DNA from: G023898405 sp964368985
GTDB taxonomy: Bacteria; Myxococcota; UBA727; JABDBI01
Direction of reading: 5' to 3'
Length of the DNA: 62,146 nt
Assembly (NCBI GenBank): GCA_964368985.1
Contig: CAYJDW010000007.1
Span: forward strand, 1 to 62,146
The translations under genes were made by a program, and so were the position numbers. Positions 42,575 to 51,816 of this stretch are shown here, piece by piece (the first letter of the stretch is position 1; the number at the start of each line of letters is the position of its first letter). A model generated the notes under the pieces. It saw only the letters and a program-made list of their open reading frames with translations, searched no databases and was not told where the DNA came from.

Positions 42575-43408
42575 TTAATTCCCCGATGATTTGGGATCAA
42601 GAACATCCCTCAACCCATCCCCCAAGAAATTAAAGCCAAGTACACTCAGGGCGATGCAAATTCCTGGAAAAATCGCCAAATAAGGGGAGGTGAAAAGGTT
42701 TGCGACACCCTGGTCAAGCAATGCGCCCCAGGATGGGGTGCCGATGGGAAGGCCGAGGCCTAAGAAGGTTAAGCCGGCTTCGGCTAATATAATGGCGCTT
42801 AAGCCATAGCTCGCTTGGACAATGACGGGGCCCATAATATTGGGCAAGATGTGGCGGCAAACTACCCTTCTTGACGAGGCGCCTAGGGCTATAGCGGCCA
42901 GTACAAATTCTCGACCCTTAATCTCATAGACCCGTGCCCGCACCAGGCGTGCGTAGGCCACCCATCCGGTGGCTGACAAGGCAAAGACGAGACTGAATAT
43001 ACTCGGCGGCATAACCGCGGCCAGGTAAAGGGCCAGTAAAAGCCCAGGAAAAGCTAAAATAATGTCTACCACGCGCATAAGCACGGCATCTATGGTGCCC
43101 CCATAATATCCGGCAAAGGCGCCCACCGCAGTACCAACGATGATGGAGGTGCTCGTGACCAGGATAGAAACGATAAGCGACATTCTGGTGCCATAAATAA
43201 GCCACGTCAAAACATCGACGCCATTGACGCCAAAGCCTAGGCGGCCGCCCAGTTTGGGCGGGATTAGGTGCATGGGCAAATTCGGTCGAATGCCCGCTTC
43301 GTCGAGCAAGAAAGGACCAAAAAGGGCAATCGCCACCATTAAGGTAAAAATAGTGAAGCCGGTTAATAAAAGAAAATGTTTGAGGGCTCGTTTATGTAAA
43401 CGCTGCAT
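42575..43408 (-). CDS. dppC: peptide-type ABC transporter permease, DppC-like
   Basis: The 277-residue permease has an OppC/DppC N-terminal segment, then six membrane helices with the EAA-type cytoplasmic loop GASSRRVVCRHILPNIMGP. It would form the inner-membrane channel with the neighbouring DppB-like protein. Its ATG overlaps the dppB stop by one base (TAATG), so the two are coupled. No ATPase genes (dppD, dppF) follow; the gene is the last of the operon. Confidence 0.92.
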   Translation of the reverse strand: MQRLHKRALKHFLLLTGFTIFTLMVAIALFGPFLLDEAGIRPNLPMHLIPPKLGGRLGFGVNGVDVLTWLIYGTRMSLIVSILVTSTSIIVGTAVGAFAGYYGGTIDAVLMRVVDIILAFPGLLLALYLAAVMPPSIFSLVFALSATGWVAYARLVRARVYEIKGREFVLAAIALGASSRRVVCRHILPNIMGPVIVQASYGLSAIILAEAGLTFLGLGLPIGTPSWGALLDQGVANLFTSPYLAIFPGICIALSVLGFNFLGDGLRDVLDPKSSGN

Positions 43409-44415
43409 TAGTTTGACCCTCCGATGGAAATACGCGGGTCGATCAGGCCATAAACAATATCGGTAAGGATATTAATAAAAGCGTAAATGAGCGCGATAAC
43501 TAAGACGCAAGTTTGTACCAGCGGCATATCCAGTTGTTGAATCGCTTCAAGCAACAACAAACCAATGCCCGGCCAGTTAAAAACTTTCTCAGTCACTACC
43601 GAGCCTGCGAGCACGGCGCCAAATTGCAAACCTATCAGTGTGGTGACGGGAATGAGCGCATTTCTTAACGCATGTTTAAAAAAGACGGTAGCAGGAGCCA
43701 AGCCTTTTGCTTGAGCAGTGCGCACAAAATCTTCCGACAAAATTTCTAGCATGCTCGCCCTCGACATACGTGCAAGCATCGCGGCCAGTGCGGTTCCCAT
43801 GGCTAAGGCGGGTAAAATCAAAGACCTTAGGCCATCGTCTGAACCGCTGATGGGGAGCAAAGACCATTTGATCGCGAACAACAGCAACAGCATAGGCCCG
43901 AGAAAAAAACTCGGTACCGAAATACCCACCAAGGCGAAGACGCTGAACAAATGGTCCGGCCATCGATGACGAAAAAATGATGCCATGACCCCTAAAAAAG
44001 GTCCAATCAAGAGAGCTACTAGCATGGCTGCAGTGGCTAATGCGGCAGTGTAAGGCAGACGTGCCATTACGGTTTCGAGGGTATTTCTACGGGTGGTAAA
44101 GCTTTTTATATCATTTTTGACGAGCGACCCTAAAAAATGGCCATATTGGTCAACGAAACCGATGGGCTCCCCGCGTTCGTTCAATAAACCCAAATCACGA
44201 GCGAGCATGTCGCGGGAAGAAGATTGAGCCTGATCGCCCAAAATATGATCGATAGGATCCCCCGGAACCAATCTCAAACTGCCTGAGACAATGATGGTGG
44301 CTCCAAGCATCACGGCACAAAGCGAGAGGAGCCGGCCTTTAAGAGAGGCCGGCCTAAGCTTTGCTGTCATAAAAATGACGGCTAAAGCGCCAATAAATAT
44401 GAGCCAGTTGATCAA
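43408..44415 (-). CDS. dppB: peptide-type ABC transporter permease, DppB-like
   Basis: The 335-residue permease shows the DppB/OppB start SLRLVPGDPIDHILG after an additional N-terminal transmembrane helix (residues about 3-20), and the EAA loop GLAPATVFFKHALRNALIPV. The start is a TTG in a TTGA overlap with the stop of the upstream binding-protein gene, which supports translational coupling. It works with dppC as the membrane part of a peptide or nickel-type ABC importer. Confidence 0.92.
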   Translation of the reverse strand: MINWLIFIGALAVIFMTAKLRPASLKGRLLSLCAVMLGATIIVSGSLRLVPGDPIDHILGDQAQSSSRDMLARDLGLLNERGEPIGFVDQYGHFLGSLVKNDIKSFTTRRNTLETVMARLPYTAALATAAMLVALLIGPFLGVMASFFRHRWPDHLFSVFALVGISVPSFFLGPMLLLLFAIKWSLLPISGSDDGLRSLILPALAMGTALAAMLARMSRASMLEILSEDFVRTAQAKGLAPATVFFKHALRNALIPVTTLIGLQFGAVLAGSVVTEKVFNWPGIGLLLLEAIQQLDMPLVQTCVLVIALIYAFINILTDIVYGLIDPRISIGGSN

Positions 44416-46040
44416 GTTCCAGCCTTTTTAGTGGGGGAGCCCAGATAGGCTTTTCTCAAACCCAAAAACGAACCAGAAGCGTCAGGTTTGAAGCCTTGCA
44501 GTCGCTCTTTGTTATACACGATGATACGATGTTCGTTCCACAATGGAATATAAGGCAATTCTTCAAGCATAATGCGTTCGATTTTTTGATAAATGAGCTT
44601 TCTCTGCTCAGGCGCCATGGTAGTGCGTCCTTCTTCAATCAAACGATCAATTTCGGCATTCTTAAAGCCATGGCGATTCCCGCCGCTATCGTCGCCTTTG
44701 GGAATGCTTGAGGAGTGATGGACGAAATAATAAAGATCTGGCTCAGTGACGGGCACCCAGATGGCGCTAAACATCTCGAAATTGCCTTGCTTCATATCCT
44801 GATACAACGCGCCCCATTCCTTGACGCGCACCGTTGCATCAATACCTACGCGGCCCAAATAATCAGCATAGAGCTGAGCTATGCTTTGTCTCATGCGATT
44901 GGGGGTAGTAGCGATCACGACGTGAAAACGAGATTTTTTAGCGGGGAGAATAGGAAAGCCCGCTTCATCAAGTAATTTTTTGGCGAGCTCTGGATCAAAA
45001 GTTGGGGCCTTGAGGTTGGCATCTTTCGCCCAGTGGCCATTTGGCAGCAAACCGCTCACCCGATCCGCGCTGCCCAGTAAAATCTTTTCGATGATTTGAT
45101 CAATGTTGAGGGCATGAGCGATAGCTTCCCGCACTTTTTTATTGGCCAAGGCTGAACGGGTTAAATACTGGGCACTGCCGGGAGTGTCGTCGGGCTTTGG
45201 GCCTCGAACATTGAGTGCCATATAGGAATAGCCTAAGCCCTGGATTTCCTCGATGGCGAGATGGCTTTGTTTCTTTAGTTCGATGGTATTTTGGGGGCTA
45301 ATATCGCTTTCCACCAGATCAGCTTTTTTGCCCATCAACTCTAGCAAACGCGTATTTTCATCACGTACAACACGCAGCAATACACCATTTTTCGCCGCAC
45401 CTTCTTTCCAGGCCAAGAAGGGCTGAAGTTCTAATACTTCTTTCGCATGATCCCATTTTTTTACCTGGAAAGGGCCTGAGCCATTGTATTCATGACGGCA
45501 TTCTTGAGATCGATTTTCGCAAGATTTTTTGGAAACAATTCCCAAAGCGCAAATATCGGTCAAAAAAGGCGCAAAAGGTTTTTTCAGTTCAAAAATCACT
45601 TCCAGAGGAGAGACCGCGCGGATATCTTTTACATAGTTAAATTTTTCCGAATGGGGAGAGGCGACATCTTTGCTCGCGAGCTCGGCAAAGGTATAAACCA
45701 CATCCTCGGCGGTGAGGGGGGAAAGGTCGTGAAAAGTGAGACCTGCTTTTAATATTACTTTAAAAGTCTTTTCATCGAGAGATTCGATGCTGTCCGCCAA
45801 AAATGGTTCCGGAGTGAGATCCTCTCCAAGCTCAAAGAGCGGCGCATAAACCAGCTTACTCGCGCGCGAAGCAATAGCGGAGGTGGCATAGCGCGGATCA
45901 ATAGTTTCGATGGGAAAGCCTAGCGCCACGTTAATATTTTGGCTGGAGGTGTCAGGCTTCGAGCATGATTTCGTGCACGAGCAAAAAGTCAGCAGCGAGA
46001 GCGCCATTGCTGTTAAATAACCATACTTCCTAGCGTGCAT
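44412..46040 (-). CDS. dppA: solute-binding protein of a peptide/nickel-type ABC transporter (SBP family 5)
   Basis: The 542-residue protein has an N-terminal signal peptide (MHARKYGYLTAMALSLLTFCSC), with cysteines at 20 and 22 that could be a lipoprotein attachment site though the lipobox is atypical. The SBP_bac_5 features ETIDPRYATSAIASRASKLVYAPLF and the C-terminal LEELPYIPLWNEH are clear. It would deliver oligopeptides to DppBC. First gene of the operon. Substrate cannot be determined. Confidence 0.93.
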   Translation of the reverse strand: MHARKYGYLTAMALSLLTFCSCTKSCSKPDTSSQNINVALGFPIETIDPRYATSAIASRASKLVYAPLFELGEDLTPEPFLADSIESLDEKTFKVILKAGLTFHDLSPLTAEDVVYTFAELASKDVASPHSEKFNYVKDIRAVSPLEVIFELKKPFAPFLTDICALGIVSKKSCENRSQECRHEYNGSGPFQVKKWDHAKEVLELQPFLAWKEGAAKNGVLLRVVRDENTRLLELMGKKADLVESDISPQNTIELKKQSHLAIEEIQGLGYSYMALNVRGPKPDDTPGSAQYLTRSALANKKVREAIAHALNIDQIIEKILLGSADRVSGLLPNGHWAKDANLKAPTFDPELAKKLLDEAGFPILPAKKSRFHVVIATTPNRMRQSIAQLYADYLGRVGIDATVRVKEWGALYQDMKQGNFEMFSAIWVPVTEPDLYYFVHHSSSIPKGDDSGGNRHGFKNAEIDRLIEEGRTTMAPEQRKLIYQKIERIMLEELPYIPLWNEHRIIVYNKERLQGFKPDASGSFLGLRKAYLGSPTKKAGT

Positions 46041-46281
46041 GTTTTCTTCCTAGCATCAAAACGTTAGTAAAATAACCTTCGCTGTCATTGTCATGTGCAT
46101 GAGCTTAACCTATAAGCGCGGTTATCTCACACTTTAGCCAGCTCGTTTGCATAAGAAAAGGCGGCAGCCTCGATATCATGGCCTGATCATTATCGAAGCT
46201 TGCAGGTATTTCCTTTGTGCTAAGATTTAAGTTGATGAAAAGTGGCTTTATTCACCGCAAGTTCTATATGATCCTAAATGT

Positions 46282-47703
46282 ATGAAGAAAAAACTATTTA
46301 AGCTTTTTATGATACTTTTGGTCGCGCAATCCGCCCTGGCCGAAGAATCTGCTGCGCCTAACAAGGCAACTATGTTTGCCTTGCCTGATAGCCTGAAGCC
46401 TGCCGTTGATTTTTGGAAAAAAATCTACAGTCATTACGATAGTCATCAGGTAGTTTTTTATGACACGGGCAATCCCAATGCTATCTATGCGGTGCTTGAT
46501 TTGCCTAAAGTGCCAAACGAAATTAGCTCTCCTAAATATCGCGATCAAGTGCAAAAACAATTTAAAGAAATCTCAGATGATATTGCTTTATTAAGTAGCC
46601 CCGAGCGCCCCAAAAAACTTGATGCGCGTTTACAAAAATTGGCTGATGTGATCAGCAAAAATAATCTAAAAGATGTCGTTGATCTCAATAAACGCCTGCG
46701 TTCACAAAATGGTTTAAAAAGTCAGTTCGCTATGGGGCTAAAAATGTCTGGTCGCTATGTCGACGAAGTGAAGGCCGTTTTAAAGGCCCAAGGCTTGCCC
46801 ACTGATTTAGTTGCGTTGGTTTTTGTGGAATCCTTATGGAATCTCAATGCCAACTCGCATGCCGGCGCCTCTGGTCCGTGGGGAATCGTAAAAGAAACCG
46901 CAGTTCGTTCTGGAATTCACGTAAATAAATTTACCGATGAGCGTTTAGATCCAGTCGTGGCGACGGTAGGCGCATCTGAGTTCTTAAAGAAAGTTATGGG
47001 TGGTTTGGGCGAATGGCCTCTTGCTATCACGGCTTATAATTACGGCTATTCAGGAATGCTGAGAGCGGTAGCCGGACTTGAAACGAAGAAGATCGACGTT
47101 ATTATCGATAAACACATATCACCTATTTTCGGCTATGCCTCGAAGAATTATTATACAGAATTTTTAGCGGCCCTCGACGTTTATAATAATCACGAGCGGT
47201 ATTTTCCCGGCCTCACCATTGATCAGCCTTGGAATTATGAATTAGTGCAAATTCTCAGGCCAGTTTCGGTAGGTGATCTTTTGGCGAGTGGAGCGATTAA
47301 TAAAAATGATCTTTCATTTTATAATCCAAGCTTGACTAGATATACGATAAATGGGCAAGAAGTTATCCCTTCAGAGTATTCTTTAAGAGTCCCGAAAGGT
47401 AAATCGCAGTATTTTTATGACCGCTTAAAAACTGTTCCGGCGCCTAGGCGGGAGGAGGCTAAGTGGAAAATTAGTACAAAATATCATGCTAAGGGCACGG
47501 AAACCTTAGATATCATTGCCAAAAAACATGGGATTATTGCTGAGTTTTTGACTTCTAAGCTGGGGCAGCCCGCTCACTATAAACCTAAAGGCGCCATAAA
47601 TATTCGGTCTTATAGCTATGGGTTTTCCCAGTTGAAGAAGATTGCTGAAAATATTGTGGCAGCCTTAACCCCAGCAAAGATTGTCGAAAGCGTTACTCCG
47701 TAG
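46282..47703 (+). CDS. mltD: membrane-bound lytic murein transglycosylase, MltD-like
   Basis: The 473-residue product has a signal peptide (MKKKLFKLFMILLVAQSALAE) and an SLT domain at about 160-290 with GLPTDLVALVFVESLWNLNA (catalytic Glu188), SHAGASGPWGI and ITAYNYG. This fits the MltD/SLT type. After it comes a linker and a C-terminal region (STKYHAKGTETLDIIAKKHG) that resembles a single degenerate LysM domain. It cleaves peptidoglycan in the periplasm. There is no strong ribosome site. The 241-base gap upstream shows no gene. Confidence 0.88.
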   Translation: MKKKLFKLFMILLVAQSALAEESAAPNKATMFALPDSLKPAVDFWKKIYSHYDSHQVVFYDTGNPNAIYAVLDLPKVPNEISSPKYRDQVQKQFKEISDDIALLSSPERPKKLDARLQKLADVISKNNLKDVVDLNKRLRSQNGLKSQFAMGLKMSGRYVDEVKAVLKAQGLPTDLVALVFVESLWNLNANSHAGASGPWGIVKETAVRSGIHVNKFTDERLDPVVATVGASEFLKKVMGGLGEWPLAITAYNYGYSGMLRAVAGLETKKIDVIIDKHISPIFGYASKNYYTEFLAALDVYNNHERYFPGLTIDQPWNYELVQILRPVSVGDLLASGAINKNDLSFYNPSLTRYTINGQEVIPSEYSLRVPKGKSQYFYDRLKTVPAPRREEAKWKISTKYHAKGTETLDIIAKKHGIIAEFLTSKLGQPAHYKPKGAINIRSYSYGFSQLKKIAENIVAALTPAKIVESVTP

Positions 47704-47745
47704 TCCTGGCTTTTAATCCATGGTGCTTGGATTAGGATCGCCATC

Positions 47746-48768
47746 ATGGACACTAAAAAACTAGCGATAAATAAGGCGGATCCTGGCGCAAAGCTTCGTC
47801 ATGTTCATGCCTGCCTGCTCGAGGAATCGCAATATAAAAAAACGACGGGACTTGAGAAGATTGATCTCGGCCACGAGAGTGCCGCCGGGCTCAATTTGGC
47901 GAGCATCGATCTGAGCTGTCAATTTTTAGGCCATCAGCTTTCGGCTCCTCTGATGATAGCGCCTATGACCGGTGGCACTGAACTTTCAGCCATGCTTAAT
48001 CGTCGCTGGGCTGAAGCGGCTGAACATTTTGGCTTGGCTTTTGGTGTAGGGAGCCAGCGCCTGGCGCTAGAAAATGCCCAGGTGCGAGAATCATTTTTAG
48101 TGCGAAAATATGCCAAATCCACCATGGTTTTCGCGAATCTCGGCGCGGCCCAATTGCTCTCGAGCCTCAAGCCTATCGATGCGCTGCGGGCAGTGGAAAT
48201 GATTGACGCTGATGCCTTATTTATCCACTTAAATCCGCTTCAAGAAATGTGCCAAGAACAAGGTGATAAAAACTTTGAAGGGGTGCTCAAAGCTTTGTCG
48301 GCGGTAGTAGAGCTTTTTAAAAGCCAAGGCATTCCGGTTTTGGCCCGCGAAGTAGGTTTTGGTTTGAGCAAAAAGAGTGCGGCCGACCTCATTGCTACCG
48401 GTATCGACGGACTAGATTGCGCAGGCGCAGGCGGGACCTCGTGGTCAAAAGTTGAATCTTTGTGCGCCGGGAATGAAAAATATCGTCGTTTGGGAGAGGT
48501 TTTTGGCGAATGGGGCATCCCTACCGCGGAATCAATCCGGAATGTCCGAGCGGTGGACGCGAAGATTCCTTTGATCGCCACGGGTGGTATCCGTAATGGC
48601 CTTGATATCGCCAAAGCCTTACATCTTGGCGCAGATTTAGTGGGCATGGCCCAGCCAATGCTTAGGGCCGCCATGGCTGGCTCTCATGCCCTGCATGATT
48701 TCATTGAGCAAATTTTACTTGAACTCAGAATAGCCATGGCCGGCGCGGGAAAGATCAGACTGCATTAA
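47746..48768 (+). CDS. fni: type 2 isopentenyl-diphosphate delta-isomerase
   Basis: An FMN- and NADPH-dependent enzyme converting IPP to DMAPP. At 340 residues it matches the family. Key segments are APMTGGTELSAMLNRRWA, GVGSQRLALEN, HLNPLQEMCQEQGD and GAGGTSWSKVE, with the FMN-binding ATGGIRNGLDIAKAL near the C-terminus. Type 2 isomerases commonly occur in bacteria using the mevalonate route; no mevalonate genes are in the window. AGGATCG precedes the ATG. Confidence 0.95.
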   Translation: MDTKKLAINKADPGAKLRHVHACLLEESQYKKTTGLEKIDLGHESAAGLNLASIDLSCQFLGHQLSAPLMIAPMTGGTELSAMLNRRWAEAAEHFGLAFGVGSQRLALENAQVRESFLVRKYAKSTMVFANLGAAQLLSSLKPIDALRAVEMIDADALFIHLNPLQEMCQEQGDKNFEGVLKALSAVVELFKSQGIPVLAREVGFGLSKKSAADLIATGIDGLDCAGAGGTSWSKVESLCAGNEKYRRLGEVFGEWGIPTAESIRNVRAVDAKIPLIATGGIRNGLDIAKALHLGADLVGMAQPMLRAAMAGSHALHDFIEQILLELRIAMAGAGKIRLH

Positions 48769-48811
48769 GAGAAATTAAACGCTGCTTTAAAGCTATGCTT
48801 TAAATCCGGCC

Positions 48812-48943
48812 ATGCTCGATGCCAAGGCACGCTTTCGTGCGGCCATGGAGAGCTGCAATAGCCATCCGTGGAAAGTTTTGCGCGTGGAAAAGCAGCTCTT
48901 GGTGACCTTCGAGTTTAAGGGTGCTCTTTGTTATGAGCCATGA
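48812..48943 (+). CDS. possible 43-residue small protein
   Basis: A short frame that I read in the 249-base gap between fni and the next gene: MLDAKARFRAAMES at the start and FEFKGALCYEP at the end. There is no convincing ribosome site and no recognised relative, so it may be a gene remnant or chance frame. The rest of this gap shows nothing else. Confidence 0.15.
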   Translation: MLDAKARFRAAMESCNSHPWKVLRVEKQLLVTFEFKGALCYEP

Positions 48944-49017
48944 TAGTCGGCTAACCAAATGGAGCACTTCACTGCTATTTGATGCTGTTAACTTGAGGAC
49001 GATCGGAGGGATCGCTC

Positions 49018-49881
49018 ATGACTGCTACAGCATTTTTTCACTTAGCCTGGATTTTTTCTTTGAGCATTCAAGTTTTGGCTCATTCACCCGAGGAAAAAAT
49101 TAACGAACTAATTAGGGATGGCTGCGTTAAAAGCATAAAGCCTATGAATTTTTCGCCTCTAGAAGCTTGGCCGCCCGAATGTTTTCCCGAACCTCTTGAT
49201 TTTGCCCCGCTCACTATTCCTGAGCGTGTGCTTAACTGGGGCAGCAATGGCCTCGGCGGCAATCCCTGGCAATTTAAAACGGCTAAATGCAATCAGTTTT
49301 ATTATCAGCTTCATGCCCAAGTGACCGCCAGTTTCCCTGAAATTATTTTGAGCCCACACGATCTTTTTCACGCCCACTTGATTGGCTATAACCAAGGTGA
49401 GCGCCTAATGATGCTTTTTCACGCGAAAGAATATCCGAGTAATATTGAAGAAATTAAAAACTATTATCAAAATAAAGCAGAAAAATTTTCGACGGAGTCG
49501 CCCAGCTTTGAGAAGCGTAATTTTATATATTTGAGTCATTTAAATGGTGGCCAAGAAATCTATTTGGTTTCCGATGAGGGTGCGTGTGAAGGACTATTTT
49601 CTCGCTGGGGCAACAATCAATTGGCGGAAAAGAAAATAATGAAATTATTGCCCAATCCCAAAATCATTGGGGATGTTAATGTGTTTTTACCGCGAAATCT
49701 TAAACAACTTAATTATCAATTTTATTCTGGTAAAAATGGTGATTCAAACACTCTGATTAGCGACTTAGAAGAGATTCATACGGGCAAAAGCGTGATGGAA
49801 CGTCGCCAGGCCAACCATTTGATGAATGCATGGCTCGACTTTCAGGCGGACCCAATAGTCTATTTTTTGACGGGCCGTTGA
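49018..49881 (+). CDS. secreted protein of unknown function
   Basis: The 287-residue product starts with a signal peptide (hydrophobic residues 4-20, cleavage near VLAHS). The rest is a compact globular domain rich in Asn and aromatic residues (LNWGSNGLGGNPWQF, YFLTGR at the end), with a run of charged residues in the middle. Four cysteines (about 36, 55, 90, 188) could form disulfides. A strong GGAGGGAT ribosome site 7 bases before the ATG supports that it is a real gene. It is convergent with the next gene, 128 bases away. No family recognised. Confidence 0.7.
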   Translation: MTATAFFHLAWIFSLSIQVLAHSPEEKINELIRDGCVKSIKPMNFSPLEAWPPECFPEPLDFAPLTIPERVLNWGSNGLGGNPWQFKTAKCNQFYYQLHAQVTASFPEIILSPHDLFHAHLIGYNQGERLMMLFHAKEYPSNIEEIKNYYQNKAEKFSTESPSFEKRNFIYLSHLNGGQEIYLVSDEGACEGLFSRWGNNQLAEKKIMKLLPNPKIIGDVNVFLPRNLKQLNYQFYSGKNGDSNTLISDLEEIHTGKSVMERRQANHLMNAWLDFQADPIVYFLTGR

Positions 49882-50009
49882 GAGACACTTTTTGCAGGAG
49901 CGCATTATACCAGAAGAAATATTGCCTCACGGGGGCCTCGATTCTTTTCTCAATGCCCCCCGAGAATGGGGCTTGTTTGCCTACCACGCGGGACTATGCT
50001 TCATCATCC

Positions 50010-51773
50010 TTATTGCCGATCATCTTGTAATAGCTCCGGTCTGCCCAGCAACCATCTTTGCAATTCTTTAACCGGAAGGCCTCGTTTAGCTTTAGGGCCA
50101 TGGGGGGGAACAAGGGTCTTAGTTTTTTCCCCTTTTACGCCTTCAAATTGCCGATGGGATCCGGTGGTATGGACCTTTTTGGTCTTTTCGCGGTTCATTT
50201 TCATCCACACACTCGCGCACTTTGCAACGAACCTGTCGCCAACTGATTTATTCCTAGCGAGCATGTGATTAAGTTCTTGTTCATAATCACGGGATTTAAG
50301 CGTTTTTTCTTCTTTTTTGAATTTTTTATCGAGACTCTTAGTGTGTCTCACGAGCTCTTGTTCACTTAGGTCTTCACGCTCACGCAATTTTAAACGTCGT
50401 AGCTTTTCGGGATAAAAGGGAAGATCCTCTACAGAGGCTATTTGTTGATTAGCTTTTACACTAAGCATCCAATCAAGGGCATTTTTAAAGACCTGATGGT
50501 TAAAGAGCTCCTGCTCCTCGATCTCTAGAAAGATACTTTCAATTTTCCTGATCTCATCAAACTCAATATACTTCATTAAGGCTTCATATTGGACATTATA
50601 ACTAACATTTAGGCGGTCATGTTCTAGGGGCCCCCATACACTTGTTTCGTCAAAGGTCAAAATGCTCCAATCGAAATTGGGCACAGGTTTAGCTGCACGA
50701 TAGAGGTGATAGAGCACTTTATTGTTCAAAAAGATAAATAAAATTCCATTGCGAGCTGGTTTAAAATTAATATATAGTTTTGAGTTGTTTTCATCAAGAC
50801 CTTGAACTTTACCGAGGCTTAACCAGAAAAATTCTTTGGATTGATTTAAATTCTCTCCCAAAATATAACTATTATCTTCTATTTTAATAAATGAAACATA
50901 TTCCTCGAGGCTTGGATTGGGCTGATACGAATAAGCTAATGCCGGCCCATCATCAAGTCTTGAGGATAAGTCGATAACGAGAATTTCTTTCAATAAAGTG
51001 GCAATATGAGGGTTCTCTTTTTCCAATGCATACAAAAAGTCCAGGCTCAGCTTAGTGTAATTGTCAAAAGGTGCAAGGGCATCAACCGTCGCTATATTGC
51101 ATTTCAATATGGTTTCAGAGTCGCTAATTCCTTCCCAATGTTCGGGACTACAAAAGCTTTGGCCTTGAATCTGTGCAATGGTCCCCCTGCCCATTTGCAT
51201 AGCATAAAACTCAATACCGAAGTCCCGGCGTTTTAGCAGGTAGTGGTTAATGAAGTGCGAGATTTGTTTGAGACATTTGTAGGCACGGGGATTAAATAAT
51301 GCTGTTTGGGGATTCAGAAGTTCATTCTTTTGAGCGATTAACTTGTCATGTTTTTCGATTAATTTATTTTTCTTTTCTCTGGGGGTTTTGACGTTGTTTT
51401 TTTTCTTGCGATTCTTAGGTTTGCTTGGCTTTTTCTTCGCAAGGAACTCTATTCGGGAATCGATCAATTTTATTTGTTCATCTAACTGCGTGAGTTTATT
51501 TGCGCTCTCATGGTACGCATTTGAATAGGCTATTAGCTCCTGAGACAAATTCCAAAAAATTTTAGCGAGCTCGTTATAAGCAGGTTCGTCTTTCGCAGAA
51601 CTTTTCCTTCTTCCGTAGATTTTTGTTATATGATTTAGAGTCGTCTTTAATTCGTTTTCATTTCCAAGGATAGTAGTGAGCAAAGCATAGCTGCTCTCAG
51701 TATTATCGCTTGCATGGATAAGAAACGAAAAAGATAAAATAGCGAATAATAAAATATTTTTTATGATAAACAT
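50010..51773 (-). CDS. secreted coiled-coil protein with HicA/YcfA-like C-terminal domain
   Basis: The 587-residue product begins at the ATG at 51773, which opens directly into a signal peptide (MFIIKNILLFAILSFSFLIHA). The open frame continues upstream to 52037, but that part is a shadow of the symporter gene. Residues about 75-155 are highly charged and predicted coiled coil, with a lysine-rich KPKNRKKKNNVKTPREKKNK stretch. The middle 250 residues are unknown. The last about 60 residues contain TTGSHRQF, TLVPPHG and GLPVKELQRWL, in the order of the HicA mRNA-interferase fold (GSHxxF...TVPxH...L). Its role in a secreted protein is unknown. Confidence 0.68.
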   Translation of the reverse strand: MFIIKNILLFAILSFSFLIHASDNTESSYALLTTILGNENELKTTLNHITKIYGRRKSSAKDEPAYNELAKIFWNLSQELIAYSNAYHESANKLTQLDEQIKLIDSRIEFLAKKKPSKPKNRKKKNNVKTPREKKNKLIEKHDKLIAQKNELLNPQTALFNPRAYKCLKQISHFINHYLLKRRDFGIEFYAMQMGRGTIAQIQGQSFCSPEHWEGISDSETILKCNIATVDALAPFDNYTKLSLDFLYALEKENPHIATLLKEILVIDLSSRLDDGPALAYSYQPNPSLEEYVSFIKIEDNSYILGENLNQSKEFFWLSLGKVQGLDENNSKLYINFKPARNGILFIFLNNKVLYHLYRAAKPVPNFDWSILTFDETSVWGPLEHDRLNVSYNVQYEALMKYIEFDEIRKIESIFLEIEEQELFNHQVFKNALDWMLSVKANQQIASVEDLPFYPEKLRRLKLREREDLSEQELVRHTKSLDKKFKKEEKTLKSRDYEQELNHMLARNKSVGDRFVAKCASVWMKMNREKTKKVHTTGSHRQFEGVKGEKTKTLVPPHGPKAKRGLPVKELQRWLLGRPELLQDDRQ

Positions 51774-51816
51774 GAGCAGTTTACTCCATAGCTTTATTGA
51801 CACTATTTGAGGGACT

